A stretch of DNA of 64,000 nucleotides from Pogona vitticeps (taxonomy: Eukaryota > Chordata > Lepidosauria > Squamata > Agamidae). The notes under the pieces are model-generated. The model saw nothing but the letters and a program-made list of their open reading frames with translations, ran no database searches and was not told the origin of the DNA. Both the position numbers and the translations under genes were made by a program. Each line of letters starts with the position of its first letter. The stretch's first letter is position 1. Location of the stretch: the NCBI RefSeq assembly GCF_051106095.1, contig NC_135786.1:87146001-87210000 (forward strand), read 5' to 3'. Shown one piece after another: positions 23,669 to 36,013 of the stretch.

Positions 23669-23922
23669 TGCCCCGAAATTAAGAGAGGGTCCTATATTTT
23701 TGGTCCCAAAAATGCATTAGGTCTTCTTTTCAGGGGATGTTTCATTTTGTTCATGTATAACAATCTATATTTAATCAAATACAGTCAATTCATCTTCTTC
23801 TGGTTGCTGCACAATGGTGGAGGGCAAGGTTTCACTTAAGTGGGGCTTATTTTTGGGGTAGGGCTTATATTACGAGCATCCTGATAAATTATATTAGGTC
23901 TTATTTTTGGGGAAACGGGGTA
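23669..23922. mobile_element. MITE with CCCCGAAA...AATAAG ends
   Basis: TGCCCCGAAATTAAGAGAGG at the left and TTAGGTCTTATTTTTGGGGA at the right are inverse complements over about 25 bases. An inner pair TAGGTCTTCTTTTCAGGGG/TGGGGCTTATTTTTGGGG adds a second arm. It lies between two SINE pieces. Confidence 0.65.
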
Positions 23923-23924
23923 GC

Positions 23925-24030
23925 TCAATGTTCAGAAAATGTTCCTTACAGTTTATACTGTAAACTACCCGGAGAGTTCTCTAGCACTATGGGGCAGTAT
24001 GTAAGTGAAAACAATAAATAAACAAATATA
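23925..24030 (+). repeat. Sauria-type SINE 3' piece
   Basis: CTGTAAACTACCCGGAGAGT, TAGCACTATGGGGCAGTATG and an AATAAATAAA tail match the last third of the SINE only. Confidence 0.6.
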
Positions 24031-24529
24031 ATAATAGCATCCCTCCTCAACAACCTCCATTTATTATGGCAGAAAATTTCATGAGTCAGGACACCCATTA
24101 TCAAATATCAGGGGTGATATCTGACGATTTTTATTCAGAAATTTGGGTTGAGGACTGCATGATAAACAGAAATCACTACATTCATAAAATTAACACATCT
24201 AGCGCCGTTTTTCTTTTTAAACAAAGCAAAAAATACCTAGTAATTTTTCTTTGTTCAAGCCACACGCACCTATTTCACCACCACACCATACCACGTATGC
24301 CACTCAGCTCTGCTAAGGCAATATTGCATCCTTGCTGCTTCAGTAAAACTGGAAGATACCGATTTGACATATAACCAATAGGCGTGTAAAAATCCACCAT
24401 TTTTCTATCTCTGTGGCTCTACACACACACACCCCGGCACGTTTCCAGATTACTTTCTATCCATAAGCATCGTTACGGGTTGAGAGGCGGACAACATCAA
24501 GATCATTAATCCAAATAAAACCCAGTTTG

Positions 24530-24748
24530 CCACTCTTCCCACGCGGTCATAGCCCCTTCACTCTTCCCCAACGCGCAGGCGCAAAATTTGGCTTCTAATT
24601 GGCCGTTTACGACAACCCTTGCGAATACTATCGCTAAAATCGGGAGCGTAGCTTTCGGCGCAGGCGCAATGAGAGAATACCGAGTGACCCCGGAAGAGAA
24701 TAGAGGGAGTGAAAGGTCAGGGTGGGGGGGAACTAGTAAGGAGAAAGC
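24530..24748 (+). promoter_or_regulatory. Probable RPF1 promoter / 5' leader
   Basis: GC- and CpG-rich stretch directly upstream of the RPF1 start codon with no TATA box in view. Two near-matches to the NRF1 palindrome (GCGCAGGCGC) lie at about 24573 and 24659, and an ETS-like CCGGAAG core lies near 24689. NRF1 and ETS sites are usual in TATA-less promoters of ribosome-biogenesis genes. The transcription start is not defined by the sequence. Site calls are by eye. Confidence 0.5.
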
Positions 24749-27700
24749 ATGGCGGGTTCCAGTGGCAAAGAGAAAAGGCAGCAAAAAGAGCGAAGCGATG
24801 ATCCGAAGGCGAGCGCGCCTGGTGGCTCCGAAGAGGGCCAAGGGACTCCTCCCGAGCAGAGCCAGGTTGCGTTTCCGCCGACGTTCAGTGTCTCCGAAAT
24901 TAAAAACAAGCAGCGGCGTCATTTCATGTTCCTTCGTTGGAAGCAGCAGCAGAGGAAGGTGCGAGGGCAGCAGTTCCCCCCCCCCCCACACACACACATA
25001 CACTCGGGAGGCCTTTCTTTGGGCGGGTGGGGGAGGTCGGAGAGCCCCAGGGATCGACCGATGGAGCTATGCCCGTATAGTGGAGACGAAAGGCTGGGGT
25101 GGAGGCAGGGATTCGTGTCTCTGAAGAGACGAGAAGTGTTCGTGAAATACTGTACAGAGAGGCGGGTGGAGAGATGTAACAATGTTCAAGGAAATGCCCT
25201 GTGTGCTTTCAGGTACTGTATTTAAAAAGCACATGGGACAGCTTGGGAGTTGGTGCGTTTTGTTTTAGAGTTTGATTTCTTGGCGCTGGCATCATACCTC
25301 AGCAGATTCATTAAGGATAGTATTCTATTTATACTACTGTAGTGTCTTTTGTGTGGGACAGCCCTTGATGATGGCATGGATGTTGCAGGAAGTGTAATAC
25401 TGTATCTGGCATCTGCACTGCTGGCCATGTGGTGTAGCAGCCAGTAGTGGTTGAAATGCCCTGGTTCAAATGCCCATGCAGCCATGGGAACTTCCTGGCA
25501 GATGGCAGTAATAAACCACTCATTGAACAGGTCACATAGCATGAAAACCCTATTAGGGTGACTGTAGGATCATAATACACAGCTTACTCACAGATGCCAT
25601 GTACCATGAACTCTTAAAGAAGTGCACTGACTGCTGGTATGCTTTTAGCCTGGGTTCAAGCTGTTGACTGATTTGTAAAAGTTTTGGATATAGGTATCTC
25701 TGAGGGCTCACATCTTCTGTTATATATTTGCCCAATGATTAAACTCTGTCCTACCATTGAGAGCACAGAATGGTATGATTGGTCACTTTTCTGCTGTTCT
25801 TAGTACCACAGTTTACCAATATGCTTTGTCTCCCCCCCAACCCCATGTCCTTTGTCCTCCAGGATAAAATAGCCATTAAAAAAAAGAGGAAAAAAGAGCG
25901 AGAAGCACTTGGAGACAAGGTAAAGAGGAAACATTTAGGATTGAGTTAATGTTCTTTTCATTAATAAAAGTGCATGATTTGGTGTACTGTTAATCAACTT
26001 TTTTAAACAATTCATCTTGCCTCTTATATATTTGGGAAAAACAACATGATATGATCTTGCTTTATATAGAAAGTGATTTGCATCACACAAGAAGTGCTAC
26101 ATGTAGCCCTTGGCCTGTGAGATTCTCTTCCCCTAGCAACATTTAAATATGGATTTATGATTGTTTTTAGAAATGGGGACAGGTGGACATAATGAGGGCC
26201 CAGCCCCATGGGGCCAGATGGTCCACTCACCAATCTGCTGCTGTTGCGGGCACCGCAGAGCCTTCCAATGGCTCTGGAGATCACGATTGGCTCGCTACTC
26301 TTGGCAGGATGCGGGATAAGAAGCCTCTCTGCTAGCTTGAAGACTGGCTTGCCAGATGCGATCTCTGGAGCCATTGGAAGGGTCTGCGGCGGCTGCAGCG
26401 GATAGGTGAGTGGACCATCTAGTTCCATGGGGCTGTTTCTTAGCAGTCTTTCAGTTTGATAACTACTTGAAATTATTCTGATTGTATGGAGCACTTCTTA
26501 GTGATCCATAAACCTGTTGAAATCAGTGAGACTTAATTTATCACTTACCTCTTAAGTCTGAATCGAATCCACTATTTTGTGTTAACAATTTAGTGTACAG
26601 CAGTATCTCTGTACTTACCTGCAGCATAACTATCTGAAATTAAGTCTTGTGTAAATAAGTAATGGCTGGTGAGGATTCTGTAATTTACAATGACCAGAAT
26701 TCTGTTGCAGTTATGCTTTACAGAAGAGTAATATAACTTGCAGTGGCAAATTGATCCTAGTCATTAGGTTGCCAGTTGGGTTTCCTATCATCTACCAGGT
26801 GTGTGACTTGGTGCATGACCAGGAATCCAAACAGTGACTCTTTGACTAGTGGTAGTTTGCCACACTGAGTTATTGCCCTTGGGCCAGTGTAAGTAAGCAG
26901 GAGGATTTTGGCCCATGTATCTGACAGCATCAGCACTGTTTTACTGGATCATTTATTTATTGGTCAGAAAGAAATCCATCTATTTCAGTATGTTAACTTT
27001 TTAATTTTTTTTACAGGCACCACCAAAGCCTGTACCAAAGACAATTGAAAACCAGCGTGTGTACGATGAAACTACTGTTGATCCAAATGATGAAGAGGTA
27101 GTTATTCTTGAAAAACTTTTTAAGAATCATGGATCTCAATTGGTGGGACCTGTTTCTTTAAAATTATCAAAGGTTATATTTTTATAATATAAGATTTTTC
27201 TCAGCAAAAGGTCTTCTGTTCAGTTTATTATATTAATGGTTGCAAGGATATTTTATTTGTTTGTTTGTTTTATACCCCGCCTATCTGGACTACTTGTCCA
27301 CTCTAGGCGGCTTACAATATAGGATAAAACAATAAACTCAAGAATGTGCATAGTCGTTCAATAACAATTGTAATAAAGTAGAAGAAAAAATAAAGGAAAA
27401 TAGAAAGAAATCAGGTATTGACTGGAGGGAAGGCCTGGATGTATAACCATGTTTTTAATTGGGTTTTAAAGATTCTCAGCATAGGTGCTGTGCGAATCTC
27501 TGGAGGGAGGTTGCTCCATAGGCGAGGAGCCACCGCCGAGAAGGCCCGGTTTCGTGTCTTCTTCCGGGCCTCTCTCAGCATCAGGCTCCTCAGCCTCACC
27601 TCCTGACTCACACGGGTGATCCGGGCAGACCTTGGTGGGAGCAGGCATTCCGCCAAGTATCGAGGTCCTAAACTGTTTAGGGCCTTATAAGTAAGCATTA

Positions 27701-30700
27701 AAACTTTGAAGTCGACACGGAAATGAATGGGCAGCCAATGCAGTGCGGCCAGAGTTGGAGAAATGTGTTGGTATTTTCTCACTCCAGTAAGGAGTCTGGC
27801 CCCTGCATTCTGCACCACCTGAAGTTTCCGCATCAGCCTCAAAGGCAGCCCCACGTAAAGCGCGTTACAGTGGTCTATTCTTGAGATTACGATTGCAAAT
27901 GATATAAAAAACAGGAGAGCTCCTGCTGGACCGAATAAATAATGCTGAGCTGCATGGACAAATTGTGTAATCTGATGTAAGATAGCTTTTCTGCTTCCAT
28001 CTTGAAACATACCTGAAGCAGTAGCCTTAAAAGAGAAACAGTGTCTATGTTGTTGACCGTTTACAAAACTTGGTATCTGAGATTTGTATCAAATAGATCT
28101 TCTGTTGGGTGGCATAAGAAACATTGTAATTAGGAGTTTCCAGAGGAGAAGGGTACTGTAACTGTGGTAATCTGTTGTACACAAAACTCGTTGTATACAA
28201 GTTTTCCATACTGATACCATTAAAAGCACAGCTTGCTAAATTTACAAGTGTTAGTTGCTATTAAAAACAGGAGTTTTGCCGGGTCGCCATTAAGCCAAGT
28301 AGTTGAAGGGACAGGAATGTTTGTTTATCTTAATGGAGCAAATAGTTGTACAAGAGGTGGAATCAGAAAAACAAACCATCAGGCCTTACTTCCATATACT
28401 TTACGTTGGTTCTTTTATTAATGGTCTTCATGTGATGAAGACAAGAAAACCTACTACAATGAATTGATACCACCATGTGTTAGTCCAATGGTTCTTAACC
28501 TTTGTTACTCGGATGTTTTTGAACTGCAACTCTCAGAAACCCCAGCCAGCACAGTTGGTGGTGAAGGTTTCTGGGAGTTGCAGTCCAAAACTCCTGAGTA
28601 AACCAAGGTTAAGAACCAGTGTGTTAGTCCACTGTAGTAGGTTTTGCTGCTTAAAAGTGGTTTGTGGCACCTTTTGTAGTAACACTTAGACATTTGCATG
28701 AAATATGTTGTTAATCTCTTTGCCACGAAACTCTTTGTCAAGAAATCATAAATATAAAAGTGTTGGGTCTTCACTCTCCCAAACTGATGGTCCTACAACA
28801 GTGTGTTAGTGTAATTTCATCTGTTAATCATGATTATGCATTTCTAGGTTATTTTGGATGAAGCTACAGATGAATTTGCACCCTACTTCAATAGGCAGAC
28901 TGTTCCAAAGATTCTTATCACGACATCTGACAGACCTCGTGGGGTAAAATCATGCAATTTAATATTTGTAATAAAAGCTTATTTCATTTAGTTGATGACG
29001 TGGGAAGTATAATTCATTAGAACTTATTTATTTATTGGATATAGACCTATTAATGTTTGGTAAACCTGTGTGGACAAATATTCAATAACCACAAATGTAG
29101 GAAAACTTGCTTTTTTTCTTGAGAGTCTGGCAGAATTTTATGCCGGACAAATACCACTGTATTTCTTCCTTTCTTTTTGCATTTTTTTAAATTTAGCAAC
29201 TGTATCATGAGTGGGAGAAATGAAAACTTTTGTCAATTGATCTTCTCTGCCACGGTTGAGTATCTTGGTCTAGTTTTCCATGAATTATGGAAAGCGGCAA
29301 AAGGCTAATTATTTTGGTTATTCTTCGTAGTCCAAGTGGTTCTAGAAGCTGTGCCCTGTAGCTGACAAAGGATTCTCCCTTCTCCCTCTCAAGCTACGCT
29401 AAACCTTTTTTTTTAAAGTCCTTATATTGGTGCCAAGCCTTTTTAAAAGCTTTATGGCTCCACTGTAGCAGCATTTAAAGAAAGAGCATTCCTGGGGAGC
29501 AAAGGACCAATCCTTGTGTACGAGCACTTTGGGAAAATGTAATAAGGCTTTTAAAAAGATCTGTTGACACTCATGAAATCTTTTAAATGTCTAATTACTA
29601 GCTGAAGGGGCAGCATAAAGGGTTAATTAGGCATTCTTTTCTTAGAGTTAAATTGATATACAAAGAAAGGAACATGTTAGTCCAGCCCCTCTCTATCACT
29701 GCTCTCCAAAAGAACCTTGTGTATGTGTTGCGTGACCTTGTGCGATTCTGAAGCCTGATTTTCCAGGGTTCTGACTTGCATAAGTTGGAAAGTCAAAATT
29801 TTGACCATCATGACCCAAGAAACCCACCTTCTTCACAGGTTTAAAATGACAGTACACTGCAATTTTGACATATCCTAAAGACTGAGGCATGGTGACCAGT
29901 AGGCTTATAATGCCTTATATTAAATAATACCACCTAAATCTTGCATAAGTCTCTTTTTTTTCTAGAGAACTGTGAGGTTCTGTGAACAATTATCAACATG
30001 TATTCCAAATTCACACGTTTACTATCGAAGAGGACTGGCTCTGAAAAGAATTATTCCACAGTGCATCTCAAGGGACTTCACAGATCTGATTGTTATCAAT
30101 GAAGATCGCAAAGTGCCAAGTATCCTTTGCAAATAAAAGACTCTGTGTTGCAGTATTTAAAGTAAATACTACTGAGGAGCAAAAATTTTAATACTGCTGC
30201 ATTGCAAGAAATAACAGCAGCTGAGAGTTCTTGGTTGTTTGAGATATATAGAGAAAAGTGTTTTACTGTTGTACTGAGTTACCTTTAAGAATTCATGTTA
30301 GGTTTCTACAAAAATTAACATTTTTTATGATTTGTTTTTGTTACATATCTGGCTGCAGACATCTTTTGATTTAAATCAAATTGATTTAAATGACCATTTA
30401 AATCATGATTTAAATTTAAAAAATAACTTTTTGACAAATCAAATAAAAAAAAATTCAAGCAATATTTTATAAAAAAATTTTATCCACCGTGTCAGATTGC
30501 CTTTCCCTTAACTGTTTGAATAGATGGTCTTGTGTTGTCTCACTTGCCTGAAGGCCCAACTGCTCATTTTAGGATGAGTAGCGTCCGTCTGCGTAAAGAA
30601 ATAAAGGTGAGTGTATTCTAGGGACCATACTTGTCTTGCTTATATAACTAGCTTAGGCTTAACATCCAAGACAATGTTCTGTGTCGTTCCAGCGAAAAGG

Positions 30701-32840
30701 AAAAGGCCCTACAGAACACCAGCCGGAAATACTCCTGAACAACTTTACAACGCGATTAGGCCACTCCATCGGTCGCATGTTTGCATCTCTGTTCCCCCAT
30801 GATCCTCAGTTTGTCGGTAGACAAGTAGCTACATTTCATAATCAGCGTGACTACATTTTTTTCAGATTCCACAGGTGAGTCTTCAAAAATTTCTTTCACA
30901 AGCTATGAAAAAAAATTGTGTAACCACAACTTTTCCTAATATTTGTTGCTTGGTCTCTTTTAAAGGTATATCTTCAAAAATGAGAAAAAAGTGGCAATTC
31001 AAGAACTGGGTCCCCGCTTTACTTTGAAATTAAGGTCTCTTCAGAAGGGAACGTTTGATTCTAAGTTTGGAGAATATGAATGGATTCACAAGGTATTGCA
31101 TTTCGGTAGTTTTCTAACACTGCAAATCTTCTCTGTAAGCAGTAGTAAGTCTAGAGTTTACTTGCAGTTCACAGTGTGTAAATGTTCAACCACTAATTTT
31201 GTTACATAAAAAACATTTCACTGAATTTGGTGTAATGGTGGAATTCCTTATAAACTTGACAACATCTACCTGTAGCCATCTCTCATTTGAATTAGTGAGC
31301 CTGTAATCTTTCAGGTGTTGCTGAAGTATAACTAGGAATTTGCACATTCAAATCACTCTTGCTTTTTGGTGGGGCTTGTTCCTTATACAGACCATCCTGT
31401 GATACACAGGGTATCTTAGAGAATATAAACAAATGAATTACCCAAGCATAATTCTCTCTTTAGTAACTATGAACCTGCCTCTAAGCAGATGTAGAATAAA
31501 CTGGGATTATTGGGCCCTGACCTTGTGTCACATCTGTGCTACAGGTCAAGGGGACTCCCATTGTCCTTCTCCCTCTACCCTAGGGAGGGTAAGTGAGCAG
31601 ATTCCTTGCAGTTTTGTGTGCAGTGGGGGTCGTGGGAAGCTGAGCACAATTTCAAGGACCCTGCCTCCCTATTTTCCAGCTACAAATTTGAACCTGGACC
31701 TCATTTGGATTGCAGAGGTGCTATGTAACCTCCTCACCCATTCCATGTTCAAGTAGGAGAGGGAGATGAGGCTTTGCTTGTTCCCTCACAGTAGACTAGT
31801 TGCTAGGGTACTCCTCCATGTTTTTGGACTGCAATTCCCAGAATTCTCTAAATTATTCTAGGAATTTCCACCTCCAGAACCTAAATCCACACACCTGCAG
31901 GTTTTATTTTGGTAGAGATGGGTTTGCACCTTTGGCTTCTCAGGCCTTTGAGAACACTACTGTTTCCTGTAGTGTAGTAAAGAAGGAAGCTGTTTTGGTG
32001 TTTCCTTGGAGTCATAGTTTTTGTTTGTTTTTTGGAGGCACCTGGTATGGGGCCTAATGGGCAGCAAGACTTCACCTTCCCAGAAGCACAGTGGCAGCTT
32101 CCTTCAAAAACAATCAGCAACAGGAAGCATGAGCTGGAAAAGCCAATGGCACATACTAGAGATGGGCTTGAACTGCCAAACAGGTGGTTCATGCTGGCTT
32201 GTTTTTTAGCTGAAGAAGGTATTTGGCACTTCCAGCCCCAGATCCAGTGGGAACACTGGTAGCACCTGGAGGAGGCAGCACCTGGAGGAGGCAGTGCAAG
32301 GAAGCTGGAGTGCTATCTTCAAGTGGGTGCCAGCCAGAGAAGGCAGGGCTGCGAAGCACTGAACACTGTTTAGCTGAAGAATGAATCAGCAAGAACCACT
32401 GGTATGGTGGTTCGTGCCCATCTTGAGTGCGAATAACCTAAAAGCTCATCCTGGTGGTGTGAAACCTATAGGTGTGCTGATTTGGGTTTGTGGACTGCTA
32501 TTCCCAGAATCTTTGGAGAATGCCGTCCAGAACCACTTAAGAGCACACCCATACTAGCTGCCATGAGAAAATAGTAAGTGGAATTTGGCCTAATTTTTAG
32601 GTGAGTTCTGAGTTACAAAATACTATGCCATATCATGATTTTTGATTTGACTAAATACAATTACAGATTTTAGTATTAAAGAATTTCAGAAATGTTTTCG
32701 TGGCTGACAGGCATGTTGTTTTCTTTTTTTCCCACTATTAAAATGTGTTTTTCCCCCTCCATTTTGTGCCAAACATTAATAAATACTTTGTCTTTCAGCG
32801 TCGTGAAATGGACACCAGTCGAAGAAAATTCCACCTATAA
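24749..32840 (+). CDS. RPF1: Ribosome production factor 1 (Brix-domain protein), nine coding exons
   Basis: Nucleolar Brix-domain protein needed for maturation of the large (60S) ribosomal subunit; yeast Rpf1 acts on early pre-60S particles. Coding exons: 24749-24958, 25863-25919, 27017-27097, 28848-28943, 29966-30119, 30524-30606, 30693-30874, 30966-31092 and 32799-32840. All introns are GT/AG and phases join, giving 343 residues against about 349 in human. The N-terminus is charged and lysine-rich ([14 protein letters not shown] at about 76-89). The Brix domain starts near residue 136 ([11 protein letters not shown]) and includes [15 protein letters not shown] and [14 protein letters not shown]. 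The protein ends [10 protein letters not shown], as in human. The ATG gives [14 protein letters not shown] and no in-frame upstream alternative was needed. Introns carry a SINE-free mix of MITEs, an L2-like tail in intron 3 and a hAT-type MITE at 28486. A diverged copy of exon 5 with intron 4 lies at 41.1-42.1 kb. Confidence 0.96.
26178..26440. repeat. Long-hairpin MITE in RPF1 intron 2
   Basis: Two arms of roughly 90 bases are near inverse complements: CCCCATGGGGCCAGATGG...TTCCAATGGCTCTGGAGATC on the left is answered by GATCTCTGGAGCCATTGGAA...GTGGACCATCTAG on the right. The left arm also matches 16316-16366 (AATGAGGGYCCRGCCCCATG), so this is a dispersed family. Transposase and family name were not identified. 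Confidence 0.6.
27245..28010 (-). mobile_element. L2/CR1-like LINE 3' fragment (reverse transcriptase C-terminus and tail)
   Basis: A minus-strand frame of about 199 codons includes [58 protein letters not shown] and [13 protein letters not shown]. These are the standard C-terminal reverse transcriptase blocks of L2-like LINEs. The frame is followed on the minus strand by an A-rich tail and a short block ending near 27245 (TATACCCCGCCTATCTGGAC on the plus strand). It is 5'-truncated, as usual for LINEs, and lies in RPF1 intron 3. The reading frame is unusually clean, suggesting a fairly young copy. Confidence 0.8.
28228..28490 (+). repeat. Dispersed repeat, copy 1 (RPF1 intron 3)
   Basis: Segment with blocks AAATTTACAAGTGTTAG, AAGTAGTTGAAGGGACAGGA and ATTAATGGTCTTCATG. 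It recurs at 45185-45430 (whole length) and 37275-37375 (last third) in the same orientation. A 136-bp hAT-type MITE has inserted at its right end. It is either an unclassified interspersed repeat or part of the local duplication seen for RPF1 exon 5. Confidence 0.7.
28486..28621. mobile_element. 136-bp hAT-type MITE in RPF1 intron 3
   Basis: Near-palindromic element running from CAATGGTTCTTAACCTTTG to AAGGTTAAGAACCAGTG, with internal arms CTGCAACTC(C/T)CAGAA and TTCTGGGAGTTGCAG. It is flanked by a perfect 8-bp duplication TGTTAGTC (28478-28485 and 28622-28629), the size expected for hAT elements. It has no coding capacity and is the same length and family as the three tandem copies at 9504-9927. 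Confidence 0.85.
30355..30480. repeat. AT-rich palindromic repeat in RPF1 intron 5
   Basis: Overlapping self-complementary blocks around GATTTAAATCAAATTGATTT and AAATCATGATTTAAATTT make this region able to form hairpins. Such ATTTAAAT-rich units are common as dispersed repeats in sauropsid genomes. No family was assigned. Confidence 0.4.
31100..32150. other. RPF1 intron 8, left part, little content
   Basis: No exon-like sequence. Only a MITE half near 31815-31850 (TTTTTGGACTGCAATTCCCAGA). Confidence 0.45.
32157..32426. repeat. TAGAGATGGGC-type MITE in RPF1 intron 8
   Basis: TAGAGATGGGCTTGAACTGC at the left and GGTGGTTCGTGCCCATCTTGA at the right are imperfect inverse complements. A tandem AGCACCTGGAGGAGGC pair sits inside at about 32260-32295. 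No clean target duplication could be read. Confidence 0.6.
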
Positions 32841-33562
32841 AAGCAGACTAAGAAGGCAGAACAGCTAGATGTTTTTCTGCTAACAAAAACATAGGGGCTG
32901 GGATGGTGACATTCAGTTTTTTCCATCAGACTTAATATATGGATAGATGGATGCCTGTCTCCTTCAGTGTCTTGGGTATCTTTCTGATTGTGCTATTTAC
33001 AAAAGCAGAAGACTTCAAGTTATACAGCAAGAAACTTCGTCACCTGCTCCCTGCTCACCCAAAGATGTTGAGAATTTTTTTCTCAGAAATAGTGTAGGGT
33101 TAAGGACTTTTTGTGTGTGTTTTTTTTTTGTAGTAATTTTTGAACATTACTGCCCTGTAATTCTCAATCAAACCATTTTAGGACTAAAATTTGCTGATAC
33201 TTGTTATGATGTTAAACAATTTAATTACAACCTGTCATTTTATCTATATCAGTTGTCAAAACTAAATATTTCTATGATTTTCCATCCGAGCTAATTTGCA
33301 AGAGTTGTCTTACATTTTAAAATAATATGCCCATCTATGAGCTTTAAATGGTCAACTATTTGGGACAGTAGGGAAACAAAAGTAAAGCAGGGTTTGAGGT
33401 CTAGTCTTAAATCTGCACAAATATGTAATTTTTATTTTTATTATTGGTGCCATAGCATTGCTGTCCCCCCAGAGATTCTATGGCTGAGTGGCGCGTGCGC
33501 ACGCGCACGCACACACACACACACAAAATATTCATAGAAGGGTTCACTCACTACACACACAT

Positions 33563-35161
33563 AAGAGTACACCCTCTTTAAATTCTATGGTTTCACATTT
33601 CAGGACATAATAAAAATCATCTGGTTCTTAGCAGGTCTGAAAATCAGGTAAATACAACCTCAGATGAACAATAGCACATGGCATATTACACTGTGCCATG
33701 ATTTATTTTACAGAAATAAAACCAAAATGGAGAAGCCATGTGTGAAAAACTTAAGTACTTCCTATGGTTCAACAGCTTGTAGAACCACCTTTAAGCAGCA
33801 ATGTCTTGAAGTAAACTTTTTCTGTACGACTATCAGTCTCTCACATCCTTGTGGAGGAATTTGACATACTCTTTTTTACAATGTTAGTTCAGTTCATTTG
33901 AGGTTTGCAGGCATTTATGCACAGCTCTTGTAAGGTCCTGCCACAGCGTTTCGGTTGGGTTAAAGTCTGGACTTTGACTGGGCCATTGCAACACCTTGAC
34001 TCTTTCCTTTTTCAGCCATTCTGTTGTAGATTTGTTGGTATGTTTGGGATCATTGTCCCATTACATGATCCAGTTTCGGCTATGTTTTAGCTGTTGGACA
34101 GATAGCCTAACATTTGACTCTAGAATACTTTGGTATACAGAAGAGTTCACTGTAGACTCAATGACTGCAAGGTGCCCATGTCCTGGGGCTGCAAAACAAG
34201 CCCAAATCATCATCTCTCCACCAACATGTTTCACAGTTGCCATGAGATGTTTGGTTTTTGCCAAACATGGTGCTGTGCATTATGGCCAAACTCCACTTTG
34301 GTCTTGTCTGTCCAAAGGTCATTAGTCCAGAAATCTTGTGGTTTATTCAGATGCAACTTTGCAAACCTAAGCTGTACTGCCATCTTTTTTAGAGAGAAGG
34401 GGCTTTCTAGGGGCAACCCTTCCAAACAAACCAAACCTGTTCAGTCTTTTTCTAATTGTATTGTCATGAACTTTAATATTTCACATCCTAACTGAGGCCT
34501 GTAGAATCTGAGATGTAACTCTTGGGTTTTGTGCAATTTCTCTGAAAAGTGGCTGGTCTTTGACCGTAATAAAGTTCTATTTAGCTATCTATCTGAAAAG
34601 TGCACAGTCTGACCTTGCGGTCAATTTCTTAGATGCCCGTTCCTGGGAAGATGGGCAACTGTCTTGACTGATTTCCACCTGTTAATTATCTTGCTCACTG
34701 TGGAATGGACTTTAAGTTGTTTGAAAATGGCCTTATATCCCTTCCCAGATTGATAGACAGCAACAATTGCTTCTCTGCTGATGTGCTTCCTCATTGGTGT
34801 TGTGTGAACATACACACAAATGCTTCAGAGCAGCAAATTGCTAAAACTTCGGTTTTCGTAGAGGGGGGTCACACTTGCTGATGATCAATTACTCCGGAGC
34901 ATTTGGTAAGCTGCACTGGGCTGCTACTTAGCCTCTTAATTCCTATGAAGCAGTAAGGGTGTACAGTACTTGGTTTTTCAGACATGGCTTCTCTATTTTG
35001 GCATTATTTCTGTTAAATAAATCATGGCACTGTGCAATACATCATTTGCTGTAGTTCATCTGAGGTATTTATCTAATTTTCAGATCAGCTGAGGACCAGA
35101 TGATTTTTCATTATGTCCTGATATGAAAAATCATAGAATACAAAGAGGGTGTACTTTCTCT
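33563..35161 (-). mobile_element. Inactive Tc1-type DNA transposon with long terminal inverted repeats
   Basis: Terminal inverted repeats of about 200 bp: AGTACACCCTCTTT...GTGCCATGATTTATTT near 33566-33720 is mirrored by AAATAAATCATGGCAC...AAAGAGGGTGTACTTTC at about 35014-35157. Between them a Tc1 transposase reads on the minus strand. The helix-turn-helix region lies at 34815-34621 (ISREAIVAVYQSGKGYKAI). The first catalytic-core block lies near 34434-34231 (DFWTNDLWTDKTKVEFGH), the next at 34264-34061 (MIWACFAAPGHGHLAVIEST), and the C-terminal DIAAKGG near 33830. The frame is broken by several stops and shifts and the second and third catalytic residues are not recognisable, so it is dead. 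It lies just past the RPF1 stop codon. Confidence 0.9.
33609..33614 (+). promoter_or_regulatory. Candidate polyadenylation signal for RPF1
   Basis: First plain AATAAA after the RPF1 stop codon, about 770 bases downstream and inside the left terminal repeat of the Tc1 element. No canonical signal was seen nearer. A variant hexamer upstream could equally be used. Confidence 0.25.
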
Positions 35162-35529
35162 TTCATATGACTCTGTGTGTGTATGTATATATATAGGCCC
35201 TTTCTATTAATCATGCTGTATTTTATTTTAAGTTAACAGTGGATAATATTCAGACTTGCATCATGTTTAGAAATATGGTTTTGCTAGCAACTGCCTCTGG
35301 CATGTACGTTACATATCAATAGCTTTCTTATAAAACATCCATTGAAAAGGAAGAATTTCACTGAATGCTACATTTGAAAACAAGATATGATAGGCCATAT
35401 TTAGACTTCAGGTCCTGCTCACGTATGAGATGGACAGTACTGTCATCCTTCAGTAATATCCATCACATCTCTCTCTATTCAGGATCTTAAACCACATCTT
35501 TGGTCAGCAAAGTAGGCAATATTACAATA

Positions 35530-35947
35530 CAGTGGTGCCTCGCTGAACAGGCGCCCTGTTTAACGATGAAATCGCATACCGACAAACTTTTTGCAAACTT
35601 TTTGCATTGCAATGTTTTAAATGGGAAAAAATCGCTTTGCGATGATCGGTACCCTGTTTCGCTTACCGATTATCGCAAAGTGATGATTTCCCCCCAGCTG
35701 ATCGGCGGTTCCAAAATGGCCGCTGGGTAAAAAAAATGGCCACCCACTGTGTTTAGGGACAGATTCCTCGTTTACCGGGCAGCGAAAATGGCTGCCGTAT
35801 GGAGGATCTTCGCTTTACGGTGAGTTTTAAGCCCATAGGAAGGGGTTTCAATGCATTCCTATGGGCTTTTTAAGATCGCATAGCGACAAAATCGCTTTGC
35901 AGCGATTTTTGCTGCACCGATTAACGTTGCTATGCAAGGCACCACTG
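35530..35947. mobile_element. Tigger/pogo-like MITE (CAGTGGTGCCTCGC family)
   Basis: Starts CAGTGGTGCCTCGCTGAA and ends GCAAGGCACCACTG, with TA on both sides. The interior has repeated TTTGCGAT/ATCGCAAA blocks and no coding capacity. It is one of six copies in this window and lies between the RPF1 and GNG5 3' ends. Confidence 0.85.
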
Positions 35948-36013
35948 TACTGTATTTAACTTCATTAGCCAAGTAAGAAGCTCTGGTGCCACAGCCGCTC
36001 TGTGAAAACATCC

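Noticed and set aside
24506-25003. 165-codon minus-strand frame
   Set aside because: It is antisense to RPF1 exon 1 and its promoter; a shadow of GC-rich sequence.
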